In this document: piece by piece, positions 45,441 through 57,540 of the stretch
How the letters are laid out: every line of letters starts with the position of its first letter
How positions within the stretch are numbered: position 1 is the first letter of the stretch
Origin: Nageia nagi
Lineage: Eukaryota > Pinophyta
Direction of reading: 5' to 3'
DNA length: 64,000 nucleotides
Assembly (NCBI GenBank): GCA_050084985.1
Contig: JBITNC010000001.1
Coordinates: 63,612,001-63,676,000, forward strand
The notes under the pieces: model-generated
The model's input: only the letters and a program-made list of their open reading frames with translations
What the model was told of the DNA's origin: nothing
Databases searched by the model: none
Position numbers and translations under genes: made by a program

Positions 45441-47190
45441 CCCAAATTTTAATAAGGGATGATTTAAAAATATTTGTACTCCTCTTAAACTTTAAACTTT
45501 AAAGAATATATTTAGGTAATCAATCCATTAGAAGCAAATTAATGGAATTGAATGTTTGGGGATTTGAATTACTATAGAATCAACCACTAATTTAGTGCAA
45601 AGTATTGAATGTTATAGGATTAAAATGGATTGAAAATTAAATTTTTGTGTGATATATTTAATACATGAGTACAAAAGTTTATGATAAATTGGTGATCTCA
45701 TACTTCCTCCTTTTAAATGTTGATTTGAGATATAAATTAGTACCATGGCAATGTGATAATCAATTTAAATTATTACTTTCATTAAAAGAATATATACTAT
45801 AAGGTATAAGGATGAAGTAATAATTTTATAGGTATTCATAATTGGTATTTTGTTGAAACCACCATTTGAAGTCTTTATGAATAATAGACTTTTGATATTA
45901 TTTCTCTAATTGTATTACAATTGAAAAAATCATACTCTACGATCAAGGATGGGATGTAGTTCAAGTGAGAGCATAAAACCTCTCTAGATCAAGAATTAAG
46001 TAGAACCTTTTGATTATCTCTTCCTTGTATGAATTTGAATATTGTTATACATGAGATATGATGCATCTAGGGTAGGATTCATGTTAACTTGGAAAGCATT
46101 TTCTTGATCCTTAAGAACTCTAAGTATTGGATCCTTAGGGAGGGATGTGAAAGGAGAAGAAGGCAAGAAGCTACACCAAGAGGATGAATATGTAATGAAT
46201 ACCTATGATATATCTCTACAAATCCACAATGTAAAATCCTCATGATTGATTGTATGGGAAATCTATATGTAATTTAGATATCACATACTCTATGATGTAC
46301 AAATTAGGGTTACCCTAGTTAATAATAGATTGCTATCATCATAGATCAAATTAGGGACTAGAATGAAGCTATTACCCATCCATGTATATTCATTTGCAAA
46401 TACATATAAGTATTAATGAAGATAGCCTAGTGTTCATATGTAATTCATTTGTGATAATTGTAAAGCATCCTCTTATTCTAAACATCAAAAACCCTAAATT
46501 TTAGACCTAATTTTTTATTATTTATTTTAAACACTCAAAAGATCTAGGAATGGATTCAAGTGATCCACATGAGCTTGTCAATGTTTCTAGCTAGTCAACA
46601 TCCACATGGGAATATTGGATAAAGTTTGAATTATCTAATCCTAATTAAATCTATTATGGTGTTCACTCCATAATGCTCATCCCATTGAGTAGAAGTATTA
46701 AATGTGATCCCACCATTTATAGTTCATGAAATGTGCAACAAATATTTTGGACATGGCATAGTGGTTTCCTACTCGAGGCCTATATCACTTGAGTGAACAT
46801 ACATCCATTAGGTTACACATCCTCACCCAATGATAACCCTTTAACTCATAAGAATAGATAGTTTTTTCTAGAAAAACTTCTTTATGAATGGGAAACATCA
46901 TCACCTATGCAACAATCATCATACTCCTATATGCTTAACTATAAGTATTATGACTACTAAATTACCTTCATTGATAGCCATATTTTTATCAAATATTATC
47001 CTCATTTGATACCCTATCAAGGATATAAGACACTAACCTACCCATATCTATCGATTAGGCTCACCATGGAATCTAGAATCCCCGTGCCCATATCTTGGGG
47101 AGCCATGGGTATTGAATCAATACCTTTGAGTGGCTTGTATAGTCTAATTAATTTTAATTAGGGTTATAAAATAAAAATCACCCATATCCT
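45441..47190. other. Unassigned AT-rich DNA
   Basis: About 1.75 kb with no coding text, repeat or terminal signal that I can recognise. Its last five bases before 47196 (AATGA) are the left copy of the target duplication of the large copia element. Confidence 0.5.
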
Positions 47191-47195
47191 AATGA

Positions 47196-47666
47196 TGTTA
47201 GAATTTGTAATGTAATATTGTGTAATATTTCTCTTTAATGTAAATTCACTTAATACTTAAAGTATCATTAGATACCTTAAAATATTAAGGGAATAAAAAT
47301 AGCAAAAGGATTAAAAATAGGTATAAGTTTAAAAATAGGTAAAAGATTACAAATAGAAAAAAGATTAATTATAGAGTGGATTTATTCTTATAAAAATATA
47401 ACCCTCTTCTTCTCTAGTTACACAATTGTAATGCAATCTTTGCTATAGGTTTAGAGTGTGTGAGAGAGAAGAGATTTTGTAAGAGAGGTCCTTCAAATAA
47501 GAAGATCTTAGTTAGTGGATGTACTTCCAAGGAGAGAAGAACCATTTTATATCTTATGTTATTTGTGTGATTGGATTTAGTTATTATGCTATTGTGTTGA
47601 TGTTGAAAGTGCCTTCTTGAGATCTTGGGAGATTAAATGTTAATTCAAAAAGGGTTAATTTCTTCA
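47196..47666 (+). repeat. Copia 5' LTR
   Basis: TGTTAGAATTT...TTTCTTCA, matching 61424-61883 throughout. A TATA-like CTTATAAAAATAT lies near 47388-47401; the right copy has CTTATAAAAAG near 61603. Confidence 0.94.
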
Positions 47667-47668
47667 AG

Positions 47669-47680
47669 TGGTATAAGAGC
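47669..47680 (+). other. Copia primer-binding site
   Basis: TGGTATAAGAGC, one base from the tRNA-iMet complement TGGTATCAGAGC, two bases after the LTR. Confidence 0.88.
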
Positions 47681-49488
47681 TTTTCTTGGAGGCTCCTCTT
47701 TAGCATATTTGAAGGTCTTTTCCATCTCTTTATCCATATACTTTGTTGAGGTAAAAGGGTTTGAAGGTATAATCTCCTACCTCTTCTTTGTCAAATTTTG
47801 CTTTTATTACTAACCTTTTTGGTTCCATGATGATGAGGTTAAGTCTATTAAAATTTGATTAAAGTAGATAAAGTATCATTATACTAACATGTTAATTTAA
47901 TCTAATGTTATTGCTATGCATTATTTTAGTTTGTTGAGTTGTAATTTTTTAAATAAAATTACCTAATATATAGCAATAATAGGCAAATTTTGAGTAAATT
48001 TGCTTAAAATTACCAATAATAAATTTTTATAGATTAAAATTGCAAAATTCTACTTAACATAAAATTGGGTAAAATCTTTGCAAATTTTTTTTTACTATAT
48101 TGTTATTATTGCAAAATTTTACTATGCTAGTATACTTGTAAAATTTTTATAGTTTTTTATAAAACTGTATTTTTTATAGTTTTATAAAACTTTATTTTTA
48201 TTTATATTTAAAACTATTTTTTATATATTATTAAAAAAATAAAAATAAAAATATTATTTTTTATTTACTATTTTTTTACAGTATTTTTATATTTCTATTT
48301 TTTATTAAAAAAATAGATATTTTCTATTATTGTTATATATATAATTTTTTAGTTGGTTTTTTATTATTTAAAAAATGAAAAAATGCACCCCAAGGGGGTG
48401 CACAGCTCGCGAGGGGGTGTGCGACCACCCAAGAGGAAGCGTAGCTCCTGAGGGGGAGTGCAACCACATGAATTAATGATGTTTATCTTAATACATGTTT
48501 GATGCACACATGTGGTTTGATAAAAATTTTAAATGCATATTTTAATTTTTTATCTTAATGCATGTTTTTGCTAAGTGGATAATTTTTTTTTAAATGCATG
48601 ATTTAATATTTTATCTTAATGCATGAGAATAGGTAAAGTTCCCTTAAATATTTTTACCTAGTTTTTTATGATAAATTGCAAATAAAGAATTCTTTTAAGT
48701 CCATTTTTAAGTAATAAGGGGGAGAATTCCTCATATTCAATAATGAACTTTTGTAAAGAGTTCCATTAGGGGTTGTAACAAAACCCATTGGACTCTTTAG
48801 TTCATAGTTATGGATGATGTGGGATGTAGTTTCTTTATTCAAAATCATTTTATTTTTTTTGTATTTTTACTTTATATGCAAAGTACGTAAACATTGAAAA
48901 TTATTTCCTCCTATAATGAACACATCTGCATATTTTTCTCACAACATGACTTGTTTGGGGAGCCATGAGGTGAGGATAAGGCAAACTGGAGCCTTTTAAT
49001 CAAATGATCAAAGTGGTGAAAAGTTTTTACTTCTTAATAGCCTCTAAGTCCTCTATTGGTCTAGAATTAACTCTATATAGGTTATCCACTCATCCATTTA
49101 AAGATTATCTTGATAACCTAAGAGGAAAATTAAGAAATTAATCAAGATAATTAATTTGGTTGATCTAACATATTTCACAACCTTGAAAAATAACTTGTAC
49201 TTCTCTTTGTGAGAGTATATCTCTTCCCAAGGGGAATTGGTTGAGGATTGGTAGGACCTGGGCTCCTTATAGGCATCTAAGTGAAGGCCTAATTTTAGAT
49301 AAAAAAAATAAGCCTCAACTTTTCCCTCTTTATGGTTATACTTAGTGATAAAGATGTTGGATGTGTGTTTATTATTCATGTCAACAATTTAAGCATTTGA
49401 TTTTTTGGTTAGTTTTTAAACATGTATTTGGTTTTAAATTTAACATGTATGCTTACATTGTTTATCTCTTTCATATTATCTTATAGCA
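47681..49488 (+). other. Copia untranslated leader
   Basis: A 1.8-kb non-coding stretch between the primer site and gag ATG. 47940-48380 is extremely AT-rich low-complexity sequence (A and T runs). 48384-48480 is a sudden GC-rich island, listed separately. The last 430 bases have a homologue in the relic at 43420-43860, so they belong to the family. Confidence 0.65.
48384..48470. repeat. GC-rich hairpin and 40-bp direct repeat in copia leader
   Basis: TGCACCCC, AAG, GGGGTGCA forms a perfect 8-bp hairpin (48384-48402). AGCTCGCGAGGGGGTGTG at 48404 is repeated imperfectly at 48444 (AGCTCCTGAGGGGGAGTG), and GACCAC or AACCAC follows each. It stands out sharply in otherwise about 80% AT sequence. 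Confidence 0.75.
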
Positions 49489-49761
49489 ATGGGAGACTCT
49501 TTTGCATCCAAGTATATCTTAGATGGTTCCAACTATGGTATTTAGGAACCTAGGATTAAGGTAGAACTTCACACATGGAAACTTTGGATGATTATCAATA
49601 AAAACCAAGTTACTCCATCTAGGGAGAAAAAACTTGAAGCTTATAATACTAAAAATGATTTGGCAACTTATATGATCTTTCATGCAATTTTATATGAGAT
49701 CCTCCTCATAATATCTTCTTCAAATATTGCAAAGGAAGCTTGGGATAAACTAAAGAGTATA
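49489..49761 (+). pseudogene. Copia gag, N-terminal part
   Basis: Starts at ATG 49489 with GDSFASKYILDGSNYGI; a stop replaces the Trp of the usual 'yg.W...m'. EPRIKVEL, LWMIINKNQVTPS and EAYNTKNDLATYMI, then KEAWDKLKSIY follow, matching copia-type gag (UBN2-like). It is interrupted at 49762 by Tat-3 and resumes at 56531 with LGTKF. Confidence 0.9.
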
Positions 49762-50548
49762 TATTTACAAATAAAAGTGTATTAAAGAATGCAAATAAAT
49801 GAACATCTACAATCTTGAAAGATACATATATCTATTTGTAAATTCTAAGCTAATGGATAGTAATTTATAACAATATAATCTAATATAAAAGATAATGAAT
49901 AACTAGAATTGAAATGACATTACCAAATAAAATTGAATTTATGTACTTACCTCATAGAATGTACCTAATATTAATAAACAAAATATAGGGATGAAGTCTC
50001 AACAACTAACAGAGTCTGCACCCAAAGTTGTAGAGCAAGATGATCCAAAAAGAGGGTTGTAGGTGATCTATTTTATGCTCAAAAGGAGTATCAATGGTCT
50101 ACTTTCATCTACAAGGGAGCACTGGTGGTCTTTGTTAGAATATATTCCATTCTAAATCGACTTTGTGCCTCCATAAAAACTCTCAATGGTTTCAATTGAA
50201 TACTCACATAAGCTTATAATTGTCAAGACACTTGCATAAGAAAGTACACAAACCCAACCTTGAATGGCAATGTCAAGAGACACCTAAAACACTACCATCA
50301 TCAAGACCAGATATGGGATCATGTATCTCCTTAATATGGAATTACTATTAGATCCCTATTTATATAGATAATAATATGACCTACTCTTCAAGTCGACATG
50401 TACCTACATAAACAAGAATATAGTAAGTCGATGATATATATTGATCATATCCAAAACAACATTAATATTCTTGAACTAGATATATAAGTGTGGGTACATA
50501 TTTCCTAATGTATTAAATTAAATTCATAAATTAATTTAGGTGATAACA
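49762..50548 (-). repeat. Tat-3 3' LTR (left)
   Basis: 787 bases matching 55719-56525 and the Tat-1 LTRs. The first bases are TATTTACA (TGTTTACA in the other copy). The TATA box CTATATAAATAGGG (minus strand) lies at about 50355-50369. Confidence 0.92.
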
Positions 50549-50964
50549 TATGGCTCACTTTGGATGAGAAATTGATAATCATTAGGTGCATTGAAATTTT
50601 TCATTCAAAGTATAATCGAGATGACATAACAATCAAATATTGATAGGTATGGACAAGCATAATACCAACACTAATTAATATATTTTGATAATGAACTATG
50701 ATAAAGATATAATAAAGATAAGCAATCATATTTACAAAAGGTATGATCTTAAGAAAACCCCCTCATATGATAATCCATCATGTTGCCCTTAGTTGATGTT
50801 AATATGCTCCATGAGCTTCAATGATAACCTGGAAAAAAAAAGAGTTCTAGGGTCCATAGCCATCTACTAAGAGGTCATTGATGATAATTACCCATATTTT
50901 TAATACATTATGATATGTATAGTACAACCATATCATGTTATTTATGATTCTATCCATTATTCTT
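50549..50964. other. Tat-3 3' untranslated part
   Basis: Matches 5009-5426 of Tat-1. The purine tract at its left edge is decayed (coding-strand CCAAAGTGAGCCATA). Confidence 0.55.
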
Positions 50965-51215
50965 GTGAAAGTTGAACTTTCTATCAAGAGGCATAATGAT
51001 AAAACTAGGAGCTGAAACTCTACCAAGAGGCATATTATAATGAGTATGAGAGCTAAAACTCTGCACCAAGAGGTATATTGTAATGAGGGGTGGATTTTAC
51101 ACTTCATAAAGAGGCATGAAACTAAGATGATGATATGAGAGCTAAAACTCTACCAAGAGGCATGTAAATCTTACAATCTATGAGCTAAAACTTCGCACCA
51201 AGGGGTATCAAATGA
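50965..51215. repeat. Tat-3 minisatellite, about 6 units
   Basis: Same GAGCTAAAACTCT ... CCAAGAGGCAT units as Tat-1 5427-5840, but about six rather than ten. Confidence 0.85.
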
Positions 51216-51405
51216 TCTTTATTTTTGCTATTTTTGACTATACAATAGGATCATGAGCAATAATTTCTTTCTAAAATGGAGCATTGACACTCCTCTTATG
51301 ATACTAAAATGACCTTTTATTTTAGATTTTGCGCTATCTATTCCATGCTTATTCTTGTAGTAATATTTTTATGGAAATAGATGCATGAGATGACCCATAG
51401 GTCGC

Positions 51406-52590
51406 CTATATGTGATACTTCTTTAGGTGCCTAGAATTGATGGGATTTTTGAGAACCTCCCCATCCAATGTAGATAATCTATATGCACCTCTACCAAAGA
51501 CCTCTTTGATGATGTATGGGCCAACCCAATTTGGTTCAAACTTTCCTTTAAGTTCATCTTTTGTTGTAGTGTTAGAAACATTCTCTTGGAGAACCATATC
51601 CCCAACCTCAAATGCTTTGGGCACCATTTTCTTTTCATAGGAATTTTTTATTCTTTTCTTATATGTTCTAAGATTCTCTTTTGTATTAATTATTTTCTCA
51701 TCTAATACCTTTTGTTGATTTAATTTTGTTTCCCATTGTTGTGGTCCCTTCATGATATCTTTGAGTGCAATTCTCAAAGAAAAGATCTTGATTTCAAGGG
51801 GAATGACTACTTCATCACCATACATAAGAAAGTATGGAGTAGCCCCTATTTTTGTCCTTTAACTTGTTCTATATTCCCATAGAGCATATGGTAATTTATC
51901 ATGCCAATACCTACCATTCATTTTGATAGTTTTTGCTAATATCTTCTTGATTATTTTATTTCTTGCTTCAACTTGTCCATTCCCTTGAAAATAGTAAATT
52001 GAAGAAAATCTCTATTTAACCTTCATCTTTTAACAAAATTCTTTGATATCTTTTTTTGTAAAGTTCACACCATTTTCCATGATCAACTTCTAAGGTATGA
52101 TAAATCTACAAGTGATATATTCCTTGATGAAATTGATAACATATTTTTGTATAGTTATTTTCAAAGGAATTGCCTCAACCCATTTAGTGTAGTATTCTAT
52201 GGCAACCAAGATAAACTTGTGCTCCTCACTATATGGAGGATTGATAACACCCATGAAATATAAATACCACATTGAAAAAGGTTATTGTGATGTAACATAG
52301 TTCAGCTCTTGAGTAGGTGTTAATTCTAAGTGTGCATGCTTTTAACATTGCTCACACTTCTTGACATGCTCATAACAATCATGTTTCATATTAGGCCACC
52401 AATAACCCATCCTAATTAACTTTCCATAAATTAATATTCCATTGAAATGACCTCCACATGCCCCTCCATAGCATGCTCTAATGTTATTTCAATATCCTCA
52501 TCATGAAGATATCCAAAAGAATACCATTAAATGATCTTTTATAAAAGTAGATCACCAATAATGACATATTTCATATCAAGCCTTTTTATT
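51406..52590 (-). pseudogene. Tat-3 integrase
   Basis: C-terminal part open for 139 residues (51825-51406): MYGDEVVIPLEIKIFSLR, then NWVGPYIIKEVFGRGAYRL and RHLKKYHI. Core: FMGVINPPYSEEHKFILVA (52250-52190), with the first Asp of LDFIG replaced. ENGVNF near 52075 has lost the second Asp (MDNG in Tat-1). QGNGQVEARN near 51985-51960 keeps Gln as CAA. The HHCC region near 52540-52360 is broken by frameshifts. Confidence 0.88.
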
Positions 52591-52595
52591 CTGAT

Positions 52596-52865
52596 CTATT
52601 CTCTCTTATCAAGTGTGGCATAAATAAATTTATCCCTCAAATATTTGAATATGTGTTGGTACCAAGGGCTTACCTCATAACCAACCTTTTGAGCAACACA
52701 TACCATTTTCAAGTCCTCCTCAGCAATTGATGGAGTTCCCAAGTTATTTATAGTAAAAGTAGTCTCCCTACTTTCTATCTCAATTGGTATAAGTGAAGCT
52801 ACACTTGCCATTGCATTAGCCATCCATTCTAAATAATCAATAGGTCTAATAAAACCATCTTTCAA
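52596..52865 (-). pseudogene. Tat-3 fusion of reverse transcriptase start to second RNase H end
   Basis: An 89-residue open frame starts in reverse transcriptase text (FIRPIDYLEWMAN) and passes directly into NAMASVASLIPIEIESRETTF, the end of the second RNase H. In Tat-1 these are separated by about 1.6 kb. The chimera arises from the deletion; it lacks every catalytic residue of both enzymes and is unlikely to have a function. Confidence 0.9.
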
Positions 52866-53303
52866 TAGTTTCTCTATTTTCTTCTTGACTAGTAAAGAAA
52901 TTTAAAAAGGTATCTTTCTCAATTTTTGCTTTACAAGAACTGCTCCTTTCTCAACAACCAAGTTATGTACTACAAAATTTTCATCTAATCCAGGCATATA
53001 TTTATATGACCATGCAAATAATTTAGAATAATCATGAAATAATTATATCAACTCATTTTGCAAAGGTTCCTCAAGGAGCTTACCCATTTTTAATAATTGT
53101 GATGTCTCTTGAGAGCCAATGTTGACCTCCTCTATCTCTTCATTCAACCAAGTCATTTCTAATTCTAATGGTGTGGAAAATAGCAACTCTCCCAACCCTT
53201 CAATTTTATCCTCCATAAATTCACCCAAGCAAGCATGTACATTTAAACAATGTTTGTGAGTCCTCTTTTCATGCCTAGCTGGATATTCAATTTTAGCATC
53301 CAT
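52866..53303 (-). pseudogene. Tat-3 reverse transcriptase lead-in
   Basis: EYPARHEKRTHKHCLNVHACLGEFMEDKIEGLGEL and LNEEIEEVNIGSQETSQLLKMGKLLEEPLQNELI (53303-53043), then YKYMPGLDENFVVHNLVV and VKKKIEKLL. This is the segment before the palm, matching Tat-1 9540-9100. Confidence 0.88.
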
Positions 53304-54560
53304 AGATTCTAAGAAAGCATCATCATTCTTAAAACAATTTCTATCATGTATTGCATCTTCATCATCTTTTTCACATTCAATAATAAATTAATTTTGATCA
53401 TCTCTTACTCATTCATCTTCTTATGTTAATAACAAATGACTAACCTGACCATCGTGACCATCTCCACGATATGGAATGATGTAATATTTATTTTTATTTG
53501 TGATTTCCTTTAATGAGGACCATCAATGATCTTTATGGAGCCCAAAGGAGTGCAAGAAATCCTTTTCCTAAGTCTCTTACTATCTATCCAAGTCTCTCTC
53601 TAAACTGATTTTATTGACATCTGTGATGGTGTACAAACCAAACTCGATTTCCCTACCATTAATTCTTTGTAATGCTTTTCTATATATATGATCATTCTTA
53701 GCTAGGATAGACTCATCTTTTATATCATATGAAACAAATCTCTTAGGGAGAACATAATTAAATTACTTGGGTATTTACTCATTTACTTCTACCTTGTAAA
53801 CATTTCCTTCAAAACAAAACTTGAAACATCTACGCAAAGTTGATGCTACCCCTTCCATGTCATCTATCCAAGGTCTTCTAAGAATGAAATTAAAATAAAT
53901 TTTTCATTTGTAATATAGAAGAGGGTTTGAAGTACCTTATTTCTCATTTTTATTGGAAGTGTGATGATTCTTACATATTTCTTTGGAACACCATCAAACC
54001 CCTTAACTCTCATGGTAGTCTTTTCTCTTGAAGGTAATAAATCTAGTTCAAACTATTAAAGCAAGTGGTGGTAATATTCAAAGCTACCCCACCATCTATC
54101 AATGATCTCTTAACTATATTTCCAAAGATATTCACTTCAATAAATAATGGTGGATGTAATCGATTCACATCCTAGCTATGCCTTTCACTAGGATGAAATG
54201 TGATAACATCCCCTTTACTCCATATTTTTGCTTTTTCCATAAAAGTAGTGATTGAGATATTCCTATCTATCTAACTATTCTTGAAAATTTGATTCATAAT
54301 TTCTTTATGAGGTTCTAAAATTTAAAGTAATTTAAACAAACTAACCTTAACTTGTGTATTTTTGAGTTTTTCAATGAGGTTAAAACTTCTTGGGTCTTTA
54401 GGGACTCTTTTTTACATGTGACAAGATTTGTTTCTACTCTTGATCTTCCTCTTGTAAATGCTACACACACTTCTTCATGGAAATTACATTGACATGTTGC
54501 TCTTCCTCTGTATCTTTAATTTTGATAGGATACACATAGAACCCATCCCCTATAAGCATT
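53304..54560 (-). pseudogene. Tat-3 protease and spacers
   Basis: NIFGNIVKRSLIDGGVALNITT (about 54140-54075) carries an intact D-G-G protease triplet. GVKGFDGVPKKYVRIITLPIK follows near 54010-53950. Flanking spacer text parallels Tat-1 but is full of stops. Confidence 0.72.
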
Positions 54561-55645
54561 TGTATTTTATTTCTTAAGCCTCCACATCCATTAGTGGCAT
54601 GCCTCTTGGTTTGATGATATTCACAATATCTGTCTTTTTTATACCATGCTGGCCTCTCTGCTGACTCATCTTCCTCTCTCTTTGGTAAAGACTACAATAG
54701 TCCCTTTGCCATTAGATCTTTCAATATAAACCTAAGAGGTATAGGAAACTTTATTAATTTTATTTCTTTCTTTTTATCTACCTTTTCTACCACATGAATG
54801 GATTTATCTTTCTTTGGTGATTATAGTTGTTTATCCTTGGCTCTATGTTTGTCATCATCTCGATACTTCACAAGCCCTAATTTCACAAGGATATTTTTTT
54901 TTTCAATAGCTTATATGTCATATCAAAAAATGTTAAATGTGTATAATCAATGACATAGGATTGTAAGGATAATACGATAGCATCTTTGAAGATATTATTT
55001 ACCTCTTTTTTAGTGATCTTTATTTTGATTTGTTTCCATGTCTTCTTGAATCATACAACAAAAATTTTAAGATTTTCATTACTAGCTTGCCTCATAGCAC
55101 ATATATCCAAAACCATGAATTCATGCTTGATATTATGTTTATAATGTTCTAAAAATAAGTTTCTTAATTCTTGAAATGATGTAACTAACCTTTCAGGTAG
55201 AGAATAGAAGCATTCAAGAGCCTCTCCTTCCAAACTATGAGGAATGAACTTCACCTATAATCTCAAATCCACACTAATTTTAAGCTCACACTCATCTTTA
55301 AACCCTTGCAAATGTCTCCTAGTATTTCCCTACCCACTAAACTTACAAAATTTTGGATCTTTATAATCCAATGGTGGCATACATAAATGGATATCATCAC
55401 ATAGAGGGTTACTAAACTCAATTGAATTATCTGGCTAAACTAATCCTCTTGCTAGTTGATTAATCTATCTTTGCATACCCTTAATAGTATCCTAAATGTT
55501 ATTATTATTACTTCCATCACTAGGGTTAACTCCTTCATTAGATGCTTCTAGTCCATCATATTGAATATCTCCTAAAAGCTCATCAAGATCTCTTCTCGAA
55601 AGACTTTGCAAGAATACTCTTAATTGATCCATACCTAAAATAAAT
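54561..55645 (-). pseudogene. Tat-3 gag
   Basis: SRRDLDELLGDIQYDGLEASNEG near 55605-55535, DPKFCKFSG near 55360, then MKFIPHSLEGEALECFYSLPERL and FQELRNLFLEHYKHNIKHEFMV (55254-55110). The zinc-knuckle region near 54650-54600 reads YCEYHQTKRHATNGC. It is homologous to Tat-1 gag; stops and frameshifts remain, but the 55254-55051 stretch is open. Confidence 0.85.
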
Positions 55646-55718
55646 CACAAAATCGCTTATTAGTCCTAACTAAAATCCTAGGACTTTAGCACAGCTACTT
55701 ATGTTTGACGTCCCAAAA

Positions 55719-56525
55719 TGTTTACAAATAAAAGTGTATTCCATAATGCAAATCAATGAACATCTATAGTTCTGAAAGATAATATATATATATATATATA
55801 TATATATCTATTTGTAAATTTTGAGCTAACAGATAGCAATTTATAATAAGATAATATGATATAAAAAATAATGAATAACTGGAATCAAAATGACATTACC
55901 AAACAAGACTAAATTTGTATACTTACCTCATAAAATGTACCTGATATTGATGAATGGAAGATAGTGATAAAGCCATAATAACTAACAAAGTTTGCACCCA
56001 AATTCATAAAGCAAGATGATCCAAAAAGTGGGCCACTAGTAATATATTTCATGCTCAAAAGGAGCATTGGTATCCTACTTTCATCTATAGGGGAGCATAA
56101 ATGATCTTTGTTATATTATATTCCATTTCAAATTGACTTTATGCCTCTACATGAACTCTTAATAGTCTTAGTTTGATACTTAAATAAGTTTAGAATTGTC
56201 AGAATGTTTGCATAAGGAAGTACACAAACCTGGCCTTGAATGGTGATTTTAAGAGACACCTAAAAGATTGCCATCATCAAGATCAGATATGGGATCATGT
56301 ATCTCCTTGATGTGGACTTACTATTAGATCCCTATTTATATAGATAATAATATGACCTACTCTTTAGGTCAACGTGTACCTACATAAATAAGAATATAGT
56401 AAGTCAATGATATATATTGATCATATCCAAAAATAACATTAATATTCTTGAACTAGATATATAAATGCGGATACATATTTCCTAATGTATTAAATTAAAT
56501 ACATAAATTAATTTAGGTGATAACA
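55719..56525 (-). repeat. Tat-3 5' LTR (right)
   Basis: 807 bases, the longest LTR of the family here. An (AT)n run of about 26 bases at 55782-55807 accounts for most of the 20-base excess over its partner. TATA box at about 56329-56343 (minus strand). Confidence 0.92.
55782..55807. repeat. (AT)n microsatellite inside Tat-3 LTR
   Basis: Alternating AT for about 26 bases. The corresponding place in the other three family LTRs reads only ACATATAT, so the run expanded in this copy. Confidence 0.9.
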
Positions 56526-57180
56526 GTATCTACCTTGGTACTAAATTTTCTAGGAGGTTCACCATTCTTTAGAAGTTACTTCAATCATGTCAAGAGGAAA
56601 ATGAAAATGTGGCTATGTATTTGAATAAGGTTGTTGACCTTAGCACTCAGCTAATAGGGTGTGGATGCAATTGGATCAACTATGAGTTTCTAAATTTCAT
56701 CATCCTTAAAAGCCTCTTTGCTAATTTTAGTCAGTTTATGGCTATTATTTAAACTAGGTTTAATGATGATAAAGAAGTGTTTTCCTTAGAAAATTTATCA
56801 AAGCTTCTCTTGAAGCATGAGAAAATACTTAACAATAAAGTGTTGATCACCACTCCTAAGGATCCATTTGTAGCACTTATTAAAATGAAGCCTTACTTCA
56901 AAAAGAAGAACCATAACCAAAAGAAGGGTTCTTATGCTCCTAAGAAGAACATCAAAAATGATGGAAATAAGAAGAATTATGGATTATAAGTCAAACGAAA
57001 CCAAAGCCAAATTTGATAAAAATTAAATTTTTTGTAACCACTATGGTCATAAGGAAGTTGATTACTTTAGGAAAAAGAAAGATCAAAGTAAAAAAGAATA
57101 TGGAAAACCAAATAAATCTAATAATAAGAGGAACAAGAATTTTGCTTATGTTGCTACCTTTTACTCCAAGTCTTATATTT
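56526..57180 (+). pseudogene. Copia gag, C-terminal part
   Basis: Resumes with LGTKFSRRFTILRSYFNHVKRKMKMW (from about 56530), continues through ENLSKLLLKHEKILNN (56777 onward) and a lysine- and asparagine-rich stretch (FKKKNHNQKKGSYAPKK). It ends with a decayed zinc knuckle (FCNHYGHKEVDYF near 57028-57060; two Cys now Tyr). Confidence 0.87.
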
Positions 57181-57540
57181 TGGCAAATGATTAGATTGTT
57201 GATTTTGAATGCACTAATCATATGTATTTTGAAAAAGATAAATTTGAAAACTTTAATAAGTATAGAAAAGATGCAGTTGTGATAGGTGATAGTTTAGTCC
57301 TTGATGTTCAAGGTATTGGGAGTGTGTTAATACAAGGAAAGATTCTTGAGAATGTGGTTTATGTGCCTAAACTCACTATAAATTTTTTTTTTGTAATTCA
57401 AGTTGCAAGAAAAGGTTACTCTTTTGAGTTTAACTCACACTCTTGGTGCATGAAAAAGGGTTTTACCATTTTGATGAAAGGTTTAATGAAAGATGACCTT
57501 TACATTATGGATCAATATTTAACAAAGATGTACCTTGCAA
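57181..57540 (+). pseudogene. Copia protease
   Basis: VDFECTNHMYFEKDKFENF (57198-57254) matches the copia protease start, where the family has LDSGCTNHM. The catalytic D-S-G is D-F-E. Then VVIGDSLVLDVQGIGSVLI, ILENVVYVPKLTINF and SFEFNSHSWCMKKG follow. A long open stretch runs from 57222 to 57578. Confidence 0.88.

Larger units (their letters stand above)
49762..56525 (-). mobile_element. Tat-3: RT-deleted copy of the Tat-1 family, inserted in copia gag
   Basis: LTRs 49762-50548 (787 bp) and 55719-56525 (807 bp). Target duplication GTATC on the right (56526-56530) and GTATA on the left (49757-49761), one mismatch. Same order and wording as Tat-1, but reverse transcriptase palm to first RNase H is missing. 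The junction at 52815-52822 joins sequence equivalent to Tat-1 7460 and 9092, removing about 1632 bases. The frame across the junction stays open. Such a copy could move only with enzymes from an intact relative. Confidence 0.94.
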
